In this document: positions 22,441 to 33,125 of the stretch, in pieces
Layout of the letters: every line of letters starts with the position of its first letter
How positions within the stretch are numbered: position 1 is the first letter of the stretch
NCBI GenBank assembly: GCA_950295325.1
Contig: OX485805.1
Location: 23,983,501-24,047,500, forward strand
From: Polytrichum commune
Taxonomy: Eukaryota; Streptophyta; Polytrichopsida; Polytrichales; Polytrichaceae
DNA length: 64,000 nucleotides
Direction of reading: 5' to 3'
Made by a program: the position numbers and the translations under genes
Notes under the pieces: model-generated
What the model was told of the DNA's origin: nothing
What the model saw: only the letters and a program-made list of their open reading frames with translations
Database searches by the model: none

Positions 22441-22469
22441 TTGAGGCTTTCAAGAGCAGTGCACTAAAA

Positions 22470-22698
22470 ACTACACTAAATATGATATTTAGTGTTAGAT
22501 ACACTAAATACGAACGCATACACTAAATATCACTAACCCTTCACAAAGATAAAAGGAGAAGGGACATGGTAGTAGGGAAGGTGGTGGCGCATTTATGTCT
22601 AACACTAATTATCAAAGAATAGAAATTTAGTGTTGAACATGATAGGGTGGTAACAACACTAAATACAATCAAACACTAAATATCATATTTAGTGTAGT
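22470..22698. mobile_element. MITE family D, copy 1 (ACTACACTAAATATGATATT ends)
   Basis: A 229-bp element with a perfect inverted terminal repeat of about 26 bp starting ACTACACTAAATATGATATT. The interior repeats ACACTAAATA. The same ends bound 56004-56387. No clear target duplication was seen. It lies 30 bp after the stop codon of the preceding gene. Confidence 0.75.
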
Positions 22699-22931
22699 GG
22701 GGAGGAAATTCTTTCTTCTTTACACCTGGATTTTATAGACGTATCTTTTGATTGGGAAGTACTAACACCACCTGAGATTTATATTTTAAATGGCTGAATA
22801 TAGCCCACCTTAGTACTCTTAGAGCATCTGCATCTGAGATGTGTAAAGGTGGAGCTCGGCAGAACATTCAGTTCGATTCTAAAAAGAAATAAGATCACAA
22901 TGCAGAATTTGGCAGCTGCCTCATTTCTTAC

Positions 22932-25400
22932 CTGAATATGGCAGTGAAATGCAAAGACCAACACATCGAGAGCAAGAAACGTATTGTAACCTCCCTCAAA
23001 ATAGTTGATCTGTAGGCATCCCAACAAAAAGCACCAGTTTAGTCGTCACAATTGAACATGTATCTGGGCACGAAAGACACAGTGAATCAAATCAGATCTC
23101 TAAACGTGAAGTAGAGATCCAAGTGACAACATATTCAGGTTTTTGGTCTGTTATGACCACTACAAGATTTTAAACATATAAATCAATTCTTTGGAAATGG
23201 AAACCTTAAATGTTCTGAAAGGCCCTCACTGATCAGGTGACTGATGCTTAAAGCTACTAAAACGACCGTTAAATATGCAAGCATAACCACCTGCATCCAT
23301 CAATCATACATGTGATCAGAAAAACAAGAAAATATCAGGTTGCAATGAATTCAAAAGGACCCACCAATACTGTGCCAGCCCATTTTAAATCTCGGATATT
23401 TCTTTTAAGGAACAGAGGCAAGATCACCACCAGAGCAAAGAACGCTATCACCACTCTGTCAACTCACACATTCCCACCAACGAAAATCAATGTTTGTTTA
23501 CATGAAGACCCATTCAAGAAGATATTAAGCATCGGATTATTGGGTACTGCTAAATGTGAGTGTAATACAACACATACGAAGACGAATTAATTGGAAGGCT
23601 ACAACATATTTTACGGCAGAAAGAAAAGTAGTTTTGTAAGTTACGGTGAAATCAGAGATGATGTCCAAAAATTACCAACGACCTTATTTCCAGGCAGGGA
23701 GAAACAGCTTACCCACAGTTTGCAAATAAACTGGAAAAAATTAGCTGAAAAACATCTCCTGCAATGAATACATTGACAGGTTCATAAATAAAAAAGCTTT
23801 TGCTATATAGCAACAACCCAAATAGGTCAACTAATCAGATTCTACGGCGTATTGACTTGTACCATGAAAGAGACCGCGCAAACCTTTTTAAAAAATAATC
23901 AAATCTAAAAATCATCAGCAAAAGATGTGTGTAGTAGTATACGAGGCAAACCTAAAACCAGTGAGCCGAATATAAATGCCAAGATTGTTAAAGAAACAAC
24001 TACTGCCATGCTGGGCCCAAGAGTGGCCACCACTAGCTCCTGCAATGAACCTCCACCACAAAGCTTCTCAACGTCAACCGGAGACAACATTTACAATTGT
24101 ACAACTTTGTCCACAATTGATGAAAATGAAACTTCAAAGAATTCAGAAAAAACAGATAGTTGCAGTCATGCACGTAATTTGCAAACTGCAAACTAGGGAC
24201 CAGACGTCTAATGCTTTGTGGCTATCAGTATACTGATAGAGGCTTGTGACCTTCGCACCGGAGTATCAGTTGAGCCCTTTCATTCGCTCTATACATTGGA
24301 ATTAAAATGAAGCTTGTTAAATTATCTCTAGTAAGCATGTATATCAAGCATTCTAGAAAGAAACAATTTGCCTGAAATGACTTGGTTTTGTACTTCTCAG
24401 CTGTCCGGATCAATAAGCATAGAACTGCAACTTCGATGGTCCATATCATAATGGTGAGTAGGAGCCCACCAATTAAACCAGTTTGTCTACACCAGAAAAG
24501 AACACATTGAGGTGACATCCCGAACTTGCATGCTAGAAGACTTGGCTTCCTCAACCTAAGCATAAAAGCTCTAAGCAAAGAACTATTATTCACAATTGCA
24601 GTCCTTGGATCAAGAAGGAACAGTATTAAGAAACCATAACGAAGTATCTCCATGCAATTGATGCCCTTAGCTATGCAATGTGCAATGTGGACAAAACAGC
24701 AACTGTCGCCACATCTATCATGCATTGGCAATCTTTTAAATCACAGTATTTCACAATAGCGGATTTAGATTCTGCACCATCACGAGTCTCACAACGCATA
24801 ACCCTTATATCGAAAACTGGATAAAACCCAGTTAACTAAAGGCATACCTTGGACCAAACTGATGTAGCAATGTTGACATTGTACTACAGTAAGTGCTTTT
24901 ATTCTCACCAACTGTAGCTAAAAATTAGTTAATTAACTGTAACACAAATGAAGGATGGACTAGGTTGAATACTAGAGAAATAATTAGATTGGAAATGGTA
25001 TTGTAATGATTGTGAGGGGCCAATCAATGTTTCTCTCACTATTCTCTTTGGAGCTAGGCATATCTTCTGATTAATGTTCTGGACATATGGAGGAAATATC
25101 TTGTAATGATAGCAAGTCCTGTCTACATTCAGTGTGATGGACTTTGCAATGCACAATCTCTTCCTCCAACAGGTTTGAGACCTAAAAGTTCTTGGAGCAG
25201 ACTCTGAGTATTTCTGAAAACATCTGCCTCTACACATAGCACAATTCTGTTTTCATTTTCTCAAATTTGAGAAGGGGCGGGACAAACCAGAATGCGAAAG
25301 GAAAGGACAGAACGCCGGAGCCGATAGTGGCGTTGCACACGTTGAAAACTGAAACCCAAGGCGAGTAATTCTGGCCTCCATACCTGCCAGGAGCCTCCAT
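22932..25400 (-). CDS. SLC38-like amino-acid transporter, 5' exons only
   Basis: Exons: 25288-25400 (start codon at 25400; SPWVSVFNVCNATIGSGVLS), 24372-24486 (GLIGGLLLTI, LLIRTAEKYKTKSFQ), 23952-24039 (ELVVATLGPSMAVVVSL), 23365-23455 (ILPLFLKRNIRDLKWAG) and 22932-23009 (LDVLVFAFHCHIQ). These are membrane helices 1 to about 6 of the amino acid/auxin permease superfamily, closest in pattern to SLC38/AVT transporters: FNV.NATIG.GVLS.PFAF, TKS.QELV..TLGP and the LPVL.FAFQCH-type helix. The Q/ELV junction is phase 0; the donor after TKSFQ is GC rather than GT. The join from exon 1 to exon 2 is not clean as read. Exons for the remaining helices were not found before 22.7 kb, where a MITE and a converging gene lie, so it is probably truncated. 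Confidence 0.8.
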
Positions 25401-26980
25401 CCTGCGAGTTCCTACTTAAAAAACCTCCCCAGAAAACCTCTCAACACAAACCTCCAGCCAGGTAAAAAACAGTCGGCGCAGCTCCGAATTAGCTTGCACC
25501 CCAAGAGCTTGAATCACCTGAACCAAACTCAGACCTCCTCGTGACAACTAAGCTCACATCATCTCGAGCAGCAGTGTCATGAGAGGCGCGAAAGCTGGAA
25601 AACCTCCACTGCAGCTGCAAATCTCCAGAAGAATTTTCAAAAGTATGAGGAATATAGAATTGAACTTTGCATTTTCAAATGTTTCCCAGACAAGCGCAGC
25701 GAAACAAGAGGTATGTGGTGTTTGAAAATATCACAAATGTTGTTTTCACAAATACGTGCAACTTTTTATTTAAATTCTAATGAGTTCTCAAATGAGGCAT
25801 CTAAATTTTTTTGGATGTTTTGACCATATTGAATTGAGAATGTCACATGACCATGTGATGCTTTTATGAATACTATATTTGAACATTATGGTAAAAAATT
25901 GCAAGCTTTTGCAATGCAAGAATGTTCGCAATAATATATTTCATAACCATGAAAATTGAAAGTAGAACAAGAATATTTTCTCTTCTAGGATTCATGGCTA
26001 CAAACAATGAAAGAGGAAAATTTCAGAAAATGGAGTGATAGAAGAAGTGCTAATTTATTAGGGAACAAACAAAAGGTATGGGTCATGGGCGGTGGACTTG
26101 GCGTCTTGGCCTTCACACTGAGTGGCCAAAGGACACTCATAATAAATTTTAATGGACTTCTCCCTGCATCTCTCGCCCAAGAATGAGGAGTTTAGGCGAC
26201 GGCTTCTCGGCTTGGGCGGCATAGTGTGAAGCGCCCCTGAGTATCTTCTAGGTTTAGGGTTTCTAAGTTCGTCGTCATTGAATGTGGTCAGCTTTCTCAA
26301 CACAAGTCTCGTCGTCATTAGCTCCAGTGCTCCACCTTCTTCCTTGTTTCCTCGCTGCGACACCGGAGCTGGAAATAGGCACGGACCGGAGGAGTCGCAC
26401 AATGTTGGACACTCTCATACGTTTTTTTTCCCAAGTCTGGGAACTCTTCTGCAACATACTTTTGAAACCCATCAGGTGCGTGGATCACGTCGTTTTTTTT
26501 CCTAGTCTGTACCCGATTAGGATTTGTGTAGTTATCGAAGTGTTTTTTTTCAAGGCTTGCAAAGATGTTGTGGTTATGACTTGAGTCGTGATCGTCTAAT
26601 GATTTTGCAGGGGTCTCGTAGCAGCTCCACATTTTTTGTCACGTTTTTCTTTCTAGCCCACTCGTCAATTTTGAGCTTCCAATCTATGCTATAATTGTGC
26701 AGCTCAGCGTTTGCATCATAACTGCTAGAATGTCATTTGAACCTTCTCTATCTCTGTTCTTTGTGAAGTTGTTTCACATGACATGTTCAAGATGATGTCT
26801 TGAGTTGCTAATGTCCTTTTCCTTCTTTGCTATTGCGTTCTCATTGCGTTAGCCCCTGTTATGAACTTTCTTCAAATCTTCTAATCGTAACTGCAAATTG
26901 AACTCTTCAGAAGTTCATGGGCGAGTGCAATTTCTGACCCCGCAACGTCTACTTCAGAGCGCATTTCAAAAATAAAGGAG
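25401..26980. other. Region between the divergent transporter and kinase genes
   Basis: 5' regions of a minus-strand and a plus-strand gene lie head to head here. 25650-26050 is AT-rich and featureless. From ~26240 to 26980 the plus strand looks like a transcribed leader of the kinase gene, with possible splice sites (CATCAG/GTGCGT at 26474 and TTTTGCAG/GGG near 26610), but these are not proven. ORFs near 26300-26600 in both strands are not recognisable. Confidence 0.4.
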
Positions 26981-28198
26981 ATGAAGAAGAGACCGGGGAT
27001 GAGCAAGGAAGAGGCTGAGATTGAAGCTTCCAAAGTCTACTGGACCCAGCAAACGCCGAGCAAGTCAGAGAGTTCTCTCGGCTTGGAATTAGCAGCCGTC
27101 GAACAAGAGTCGTGCACGTGGGAAACTAATAAGCAACTCTTCGAGCATTATCAGAACGGGCCGTCAGGTCGTTTCTTTATGGAAATGGACAGTTCGACGG
27201 ACCTGGGTAAAAAGTTAGCAGAGGGAGGGCAAGCCGAAATATTTCTAGAAGTCCAGGTATCTGGAGAGCCTATATCAACTATGGGGCACAAACGTTACCT
27301 CCTGAAGGTTTACAAGAGGCAAAGGACCCTGCAAAAGCTGCTGGAGCAAAGAGTACCCAAAGGAATGGTGGACGGGCACGCTCCGGATGAACAACCACTG
27401 GTACTGCTAGAGAAAACACCTGACGGGACGATGGTGGAGCGTGCAGTTTCCAGCGATGGGAGGCCTCAAAGACGGCCTACTGTGCATCGTTGTAATATAT
27501 CTCATGTCGTATTGTTGAAGGACGGCAGGATTGCATTTCGAATCGCACAGTATTCCACTGATCTGCGAACATTCATCGATCGTCGCATTGAAACGCAAAG
27601 CCCGCCCTTTGATAACGACGTAGCTATTCAGTGCATGCTACAGATTGCAATGGGAATGCAAAATTTACACAACGACGGCATCATACACAGCGACCTGAAA
27701 GCAGCGAACGTGTTGATTTCCAACTCACTGTCCGGGTACGAGCCGGAGCCAGTTGAATACCCATTATACTGTTGGGTGGCAGATTATGAATGTTCTGTTG
27801 GATGTTTCGGGACGGGCTTTTGGAGGTCGCCACAGATTTTGCAGGCTATCAGGGACCTTGAGGAAAATGTTATCACGCGTGAGGCATTCGGCACGATAGC
27901 CTTATACACTAAGGAATCGGATGTCTATAGTTATGCTATGACTTGTTACGAAGTTTTAACAGGTCTTCAGCCTTTTGAACATGAAGGATATGATGATAGT
28001 AATTACGATGTAGTCTTTCATGGCGAAAGGCCTAAGCTTCCAAGCAAGATGAAAGATTGGATCAAAGGCTTGTTGAGGAGGTGTTGGAGTCAGGATCCTA
28101 GTGAGAGGCCCACATTTGAAGAAATAGTGAATATTATAGAAAAGGAGGAGCCATCTGCAAAAGCTTGTTTTCTGACACTTTGGAATCATACTTTATAA
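26981..28198 (+). CDS. Divergent protein kinase with HSD and DYE motifs
   Basis: A 405-residue single-exon protein. Residues 1-70 are charged with no known domain. The kinase-like domain has a loop LAEGGQAEIFLEVQV (79-93), a candidate ATP lysine in YLLKVYK (K109), a catalytic loop HSDLKAANVLIS (236-247; arginine of HRD replaced by serine), VADYE (266-270) instead of ADFG, GTGFWRSPQ (277-285) instead of the usual APE block, DVYSYAM (314-320) and CWSQDPSERPTF near the end. The catalytic and Mg-binding aspartates, the loop asparagine and the C-lobe arginine are all present, so activity is possible. It is not closely similar to the kinase at 5905. Substrate and pathway unknown. Confidence 0.85.
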   Translation: MKKRPGMSKEEAEIEASKVYWTQQTPSKSESSLGLELAAVEQESCTWETNKQLFEHYQNGPSGRFFMEMDSSTDLGKKLAEGGQAEIFLEVQVSGEPISTMGHKRYLLKVYKRQRTLQKLLEQRVPKGMVDGHAPDEQPLVLLEKTPDGTMVERAVSSDGRPQRRPTVHRCNISHVVLLKDGRIAFRIAQYSTDLRTFIDRRIETQSPPFDNDVAIQCMLQIAMGMQNLHNDGIIHSDLKAANVLISNSLSGYEPEPVEYPLYCWVADYECSVGCFGTGFWRSPQILQAIRDLEENVITREAFGTIALYTKESDVYSYAMTCYEVLTGLQPFEHEGYDDSNYDVVFHGERPKLPSKMKDWIKGLLRRCWSQDPSERPTFEEIVNIIEKEEPSAKACFLTLWNHTL

Positions 28199-28428
28199 CC
28201 ACGAAACTAGTGATTGATGTACTTTCTACACATTTTGTACATGTTGTATACCAAATGTCCAAGCTATTTGCCTTAGTATCTCTTAAGAGCAAATTATGCC
28301 AACCTCTTAAAAGGAAATTGTCATGCCATGTAAGAACAAATACACCTTGTGTATGCTTCGTTCAAAACGTTGCCTGTGCTAGAGCTTAAACCAAATACCC
28401 CATGATCATCAGAGCTACCCCATCCTAA

Positions 28429-29304
28429 TTAACACACGTGGAAACAATTAATGAAGACAATAGCAAAGAGGATTGAAAGGAATAGAACAACATCCGAGTA
28501 GTGCCGCTCCTGCATGAACAGTGTATCCGCCCACCAATCCGCCAGTCGAGCCTCCGAAACTGGAGTGGCGTTCCGCAGATTCTCAGCCCCTTCAGGCTGT
28601 GGAGATGCTGTAGCCAACTCGGATGTAGACGCCGACTCCGAAACTGGAGTGGCGTTCCACAGATTCTCAGCCCCTTTGGGCTGTGGAGATGCCGCAGCCA
28701 ACTCGGACGTAGATGCCTCCGAGACCTCCTGTGGAGGTACTGTCTCTGCAAATTTGAATTGTTTTCCCAGTTTCATCATATTCTTGATGATCAGCATCAA
28801 TTCCTGCATTCAATACGGAAGCAGCTAGTTGTTCGTCAGTAATTCAATGCATGTAGCTGAAACCCTACAAAACATCAGGCAAACACGAAGAAAACTTGGC
28901 AAGCTTGAATTGCAAGGATTACATACATTAGCAGCCGATTCAGCGTTTTGACGCTTCCTCTTCAAGTCGTGGTAGTCACGAAACTTGTCGTGAACAGTGC
29001 CAAAGACAGCCAAAAAAGCGACAGTGGAGAGGGCAGCAGGATACCGAGCAGAATTGCACTTGGATGCATTCGCCTTAGAGGCCAACAAATTCATCACCCC
29101 ACCTTGAAAGACCAAGAAAAACGAGAGAACCAGATACATCTCGTTCTTGACGGCCGTTGCCCTTGCTCTCCTGCTTTCGACAAGAGCAAGTGTCTCTTTT
29201 AAGGTTTCATCTAACCGCTTAAGACCTAGTTTGAGCACCGGATCCGTGTCGAACTCCGCCAGCGACCGACCCCATCTATGAACGTCTCCTACGGCTGCGT
29301 CCAT
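28429..29304 (-). CDS. Two-exon membrane protein of unknown function (250 aa)
   Basis: Exon 1 is 28927-29304 (start codon at 29304) and exon 2 is 28429-28803; the junction is phase 0, with a GTATGT donor and a TGCAG acceptor. Exon 1 encodes a charged helical stretch (LKRLDETLKETLALVESRRA), then two hydrophobic segments (YLVLSFFLVFQGGVMNLL and ALSTVAFLAVFGTV). Exon 2 contains a 28-residue duplication (84 bp at DNA level) centred on PQPKGAENLWNATPVSE, and ends with a third membrane segment (VVLFLSILFAIVFI) close to the C-terminus. The pattern of coiled helix plus paired membrane spans suggests an organelle or ER membrane protein, but I recognise no family. A copia element is inserted about 110 bp upstream of the start codon. 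Confidence 0.75.
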
Positions 29305-29414
29305 CTAGTTCGACCACGATAGCAACCTGTAGCATAGCAATCTGGCTGATCTGCGATCTATCGATCGGGAGAATACGTCAAGTTACTCGACAATTGAAAC
29401 ATCGAAGGCCGAGC

Positions 29415-29764
29415 TTTTGACACAATAGGTTTAGCAAACAAATGAACAGACAATAGTAAAAGAGTAATAACAGTTTATTACAAAACAAGAATATACACTT
29501 GATTTCTGTCACTGTAATTAACACTAGAAAACTATCCTGCTTGATCTCTATCTCTCCATGTACAACTGAAACAACTAACTACTAAACAATTGGTTCACCC
29601 TTATATGTGCAGGTGATGGAAACCTCTAGAAGACACCTGTAGAGCTTCCTGAGAGGCAAAGTGACGAAGCTTCTAGAAAATAGTATTTCATATAATAGTA
29701 AGTAGTAAGTTACTATTAGGACTCTACAAGTAAACAACACTTCATTATTTGCATTATACTAATA
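29415..29764 (-). repeat. 3' LTR of the copia element
   Basis: Identical by eye to 32771-33120. Preceded in element orientation by the purine tract. Confidence 0.92.
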
Positions 29765-30756
29765 CTCCCACTTGCAAAATAATGAAGTGATTTCACTGTT
29801 GAAATACTCTCCCTTGTAAATCACGAAATGAAATCAAATGAAATCAAATGAAACTTTGTAGTACAAGACCAGAAAAGGGATATGTGGTAATGAGTAAAAG
29901 AAATGTGAAAGATGGAAGAAAACGGCGATGAGATAGGTAACAGCCACGTGGCTGAATGCGGTGAAGACAGCATGCTGTCCGGGAAAGGTCGACGTGTCAG
30001 TCGTGTAGGCCGGATAGGTAAAAAGTAAAATAGGGTTAGAGTTAGGAAGGATGAATGTAAAAAGAGAAAAAGATGTGAGTCATTCTGATGCCCTCCTTTG
30101 TCTGTCTTGAGTGCGCGCATGTGTCGGTTGGTATGCGTGAGTAGGGTTTGTTGAGTTGTGGTGGCGGAGTGCCGGAGAGAAAACACGTTGAGGGTGACAC
30201 TGATTGTTGAAGCTGTGTGTTTGAAGTGTGTGTCAAACGTCGCGCTGAGGATGTCACGTTGAGGGTGTCGCGGTGAGGGTGTCCAGTGAGAGTGATTATG
30301 TTGTGCTGTTAAGAGATGCGGAAGAGGTGATGCTCCCACTGCTTCATGCCAAGGAACTGCTTCAGCGTTGTTGTGTGTGAGTGTTGCGTTCGTTCTCATG
30401 TGTTGCTTGACATTTCTGCGTCAGTGTTGATAAAAGATGATGTTGTCTATCCCAGGACTTGGAGTCAGCAAAGTTGTATTGTCCCCGGTGACTACATGTT
30501 GCTTTAGCTGGATAGCCAGAGATAAGAAGAATAGTAGGAAAAATAAAGTCTGTCTGTATAAACAAGAAGAGATACGCCTGCTGATAATCTGGATGTGAGA
30601 GAAAACCTCTATATGTGAAGTGAAACCCTTTGTGTGAAAACTTGTATGGCTTCGACATCGTGTGTTGTCCGCATGTAATAGTGCTGCCTTGTGCTGAGAA
30701 GAATACCTTTGATGTCTGTTGAAAAACCCTTGTTGTGAGATGTAATCTTTGTGTTG

Positions 30757-32694
30757 TCAGGGCTTGCGTTCTTGTGTGTCAGGTAGTTGTGGATGAGCGG
30801 CAACTTTCGATTGGCAGGTAGGTTGTGATTCGTGTATCTCTGTCAAGGTGACCATATGTAGACTGCGGCGAAGACGTTCGAACCTGTCACGCGGTAATGC
30901 TTTCGTCATAATATCCGCAAGTTGTTGGTCTGTTGATATATACAAAATGTCGATGTCGCCGCTTTCGAACTTTTCGCGAATGAAGTGATACTGAATGTCG
31001 ATGTGCTTTGTCCGCTTATAGCCTGTGTTATTGTCTTTGCAAAGCATAAAATAAGATGCACCACCGAAAGAAGTAGTGCTCATAGGTCCACATAGGTCTA
31101 TGTGGAAATACGTACCGGGTATGGAGTTTCTTTCCTTCTCTGTTAGGGCTGGATATGTAATTCTGTGTTGTTTTCCTAGTATACAGCCTTCGCAAAAAAA
31201 CTTGGTAGTCTTGTTATCTTTGATGGACATACCTTGAACTGCATGTTCTGTTTGGCGTAGAGCTTGTGTGTTAATGTGACAGAATCTGTGATGCCACATC
31301 TCGATAGAATCCTTGTGTATATCTCCCGGCTGGCTGGTTTCCCCTATATGTGGTTCAGGCGCTTCAGTGGAGACATGGTAAGCATGTGATGTTGCATTGT
31401 CTTGAATAATTGCTTTCATTTGAAGTTTGTACAAGCTGCTCCCTGTTCTTATACCTGTAAGTATAATCTCTCCTTCGCCGTTATCTGCAATCATTTGACA
31501 GACATTCTTTCTGTATATGGTAATGATACCACGGTCTGCAGCCCTGCCAATAGAAAATAGATTTGTTCGCAGTTCTGGAATGTATAAGACATTATGTAAA
31601 ATACCATCCAGCCATTGATTGTGAGCTCTTCGTTTTATTCTGATATTGCCTTTGCCTTGCACCCACAGGCTCTGCTCATTAGCAATGGCTACTGGCCATG
31701 TCCCCTTAGGGATTTCTTGAAAATCAATGAAGGCAGCACGATTGTCGGACATATGTTCGGTGGCGCCTGCATCAGCATACCACACCTCATGAGTGTTGTC
31801 TTGTGCTAACACTGCTTCTGATATCGAGGTAAACAACATTGACTGTGTAACCAGTGCTATTGTATCTCTTGTTTCTGTAATCCTTGCTGCACTCTTGCTT
31901 GACTCCGGTCTTCGTTGTCCATATTGCCTGTTGTCCTTTCTTGAACACACATTGTCTTGCCACCAGTGTCCCAACTCTCCGCAGTTGTGACATCTGGATT
32001 TCCTTTTCAATTCCTTAATGCGCTCATTGTTATACTTGCTGTCTGCATCAGTTCGTCTGTGCTCTTCTCTCCTGTTGCGTATTAACAATGCACTATCATG
32101 CTCTTCATTCTCTCTGTTGTTCAGCATTTTGTTCATTGCTTCTTCTTCGAACACTCGCATAATTAAAGTCTTCCTTGTCTTCTGCTCCGCCGGCATGCTC
32201 TTCCATGCGGTAAGTACATGACGATACTCACTTGGTAGGCTAGTTATCAATTTACTGATGATCTGCTCTTCAGACATCTTCTGGCCAATGTCTTCTAAAT
32301 TCCGTGCCATCATTTCTATCTTAGCAACATGTGTAGCGATAGAATCTCCTTTGTTGTACTTATAATCAACAAATTGCTGAATCAGCATAAACATACTCTC
32401 TGCAGAAACATGTTCATGAATGGACACTAACCGTTCCCACATCTCTGCAGATGTTTTACAGTTAATTATCGTGCCGAGATGCTCCATATCGACAGCTGTG
32501 GTAATGATCCACTTAGCAAGGTTGTCCTTCTTCCTCCAGGCATCCTTGTCTTCAGCATCTTCACATTTCTCTGTTCCATTAACGATGGTGAAGATATCAC
32601 GTCCATCGAGCACGATACGAAGCTGATGCTTCCACAGGTTGAACTGCTTCCCTGTAAACTTGAAAACAACTCCTATTCCTCCCTCTTTTTCCAT
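30757..32694 (-). CDS. Copia Gag-protease ORF fused in frame to the RNase H tail
   Basis: 645 codons without a stop. Order: Gag of the UBN2 type (1-230), zinc knuckle CHNCGELGHWWQDNVC (235-250; the last interval is two residues longer than the usual X4), protease with DAGATEHMS (308-316), GAG-pre-integrase block (WHHRFCHIN, C..C), the beginning of integrase (HIDLCGPMST), then after CKDNN an abrupt switch to the end of RNase H (RTKHIDIQYHFIRE, QLADIMTKALPRDRFE). The core integrase catalytic residues and all of reverse transcriptase are gone, yet the frame is kept through the junction. It could supply Gag and protease only. Confidence 0.9.
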   Translation of the reverse strand: MEKEGGIGVVFKFTGKQFNLWKHQLRIVLDGRDIFTIVNGTEKCEDAEDKDAWRKKDNLAKWIITTAVDMEHLGTIINCKTSAEMWERLVSIHEHVSAESMFMLIQQFVDYKYNKGDSIATHVAKIEMMARNLEDIGQKMSEEQIISKLITSLPSEYRHVLTAWKSMPAEQKTRKTLIMRVFEEEAMNKMLNNRENEEHDSALLIRNRREEHRRTDADSKYNNERIKELKRKSRCHNCGELGHWWQDNVCSRKDNRQYGQRRPESSKSAARITETRDTIALVTQSMLFTSISEAVLAQDNTHEVWYADAGATEHMSDNRAAFIDFQEIPKGTWPVAIANEQSLWVQGKGNIRIKRRAHNQWLDGILHNVLYIPELRTNLFSIGRAADRGIITIYRKNVCQMIADNGEGEIILTGIRTGSSLYKLQMKAIIQDNATSHAYHVSTEAPEPHIGETSQPGDIHKDSIEMWHHRFCHINTQALRQTEHAVQGMSIKDNKTTKFFCEGCILGKQHRITYPALTEKERNSIPGTYFHIDLCGPMSTTSFGGASYFMLCKDNNTGYKRTKHIDIQYHFIREKFESGDIDILYISTDQQLADIMTKALPRDRFERLRRSLHMVTLTEIHESQPTCQSKVAAHPQLPDTQERKP

Positions 32695-32770
32695 TATTGC
32701 ATCTCTCTTTTTGTTGTTTCAAATAAACCTTTGAGTCTTTGCTAATCAATAGCGGTGTGGGCCCATAACC

Positions 32771-33120
32771 TTTTGACACAATAGGTTTAGCAAACAAATG
32801 AACAGACAATAGTAAAAGAGTAATAACAGTTTATTACAAAACAAGAATATACACTTGATTTCTGTCACTGTAATTAACACTAGAAAACTATCCTGCTTGA
32901 TCTCTATCTCTCCATGTACAACTGAAACAACTAACTACTAAACAATTGGTTCACCCTTATATGTGCAGGTGATGGAAACCTCTAGAAGACACCTGTAGAG
33001 CTTCCTGAGAGGCAAAGTGACGAAGCTTCTAGAAAATAGTATTTCATATAATAGTAAGTAGTAAGTTACTATTAGGACTCTACAAGTAAACAACACTTCA
33101 TTATTTGCATTATACTAATA
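32771..33120 (-). repeat. 5' LTR of the copia element
   Basis: Identical by eye to 29415-29764. Directly followed (minus strand) by the candidate primer-binding site. Confidence 0.92.
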
Positions 33121-33125
33121 CGAGC

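Larger units (their letters stand above)
29415..33120 (-). mobile_element. Ty1/copia LTR retrotransposon, internally deleted, recently inserted
   Basis: 3706 bp on the minus strand. The 350-bp LTRs (29415-29764 and 32771-33120) look identical base for base. A 5-bp target duplication CGAGC flanks the element (29410-29414 and 33121-33125). A purine tract (AAGTGGGAG) precedes the 3' LTR, and GGTTATGGGCCCA follows the 5' LTR as candidate primer-binding site. About 1 kb of non-coding DNA (29765-30756) separates the ORF from the 3' LTR. LTR termini are not the usual TG...CA. The single ORF lacks reverse transcriptase, so mobility would depend on another element. Confidence 0.9.

Noticed and set aside
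24929-25237. 102-codon minus-strand ORF between transporter exons 1 and 2
   Set aside because: It lies in the first intron of the SLC38-like gene and matches nothing.
29821-30399. 192-codon minus-strand ORF between the copia ORF and its 3' LTR
   Set aside because: Low-complexity composition rich in His, Thr and Ser with no domain; more likely non-coding element DNA.
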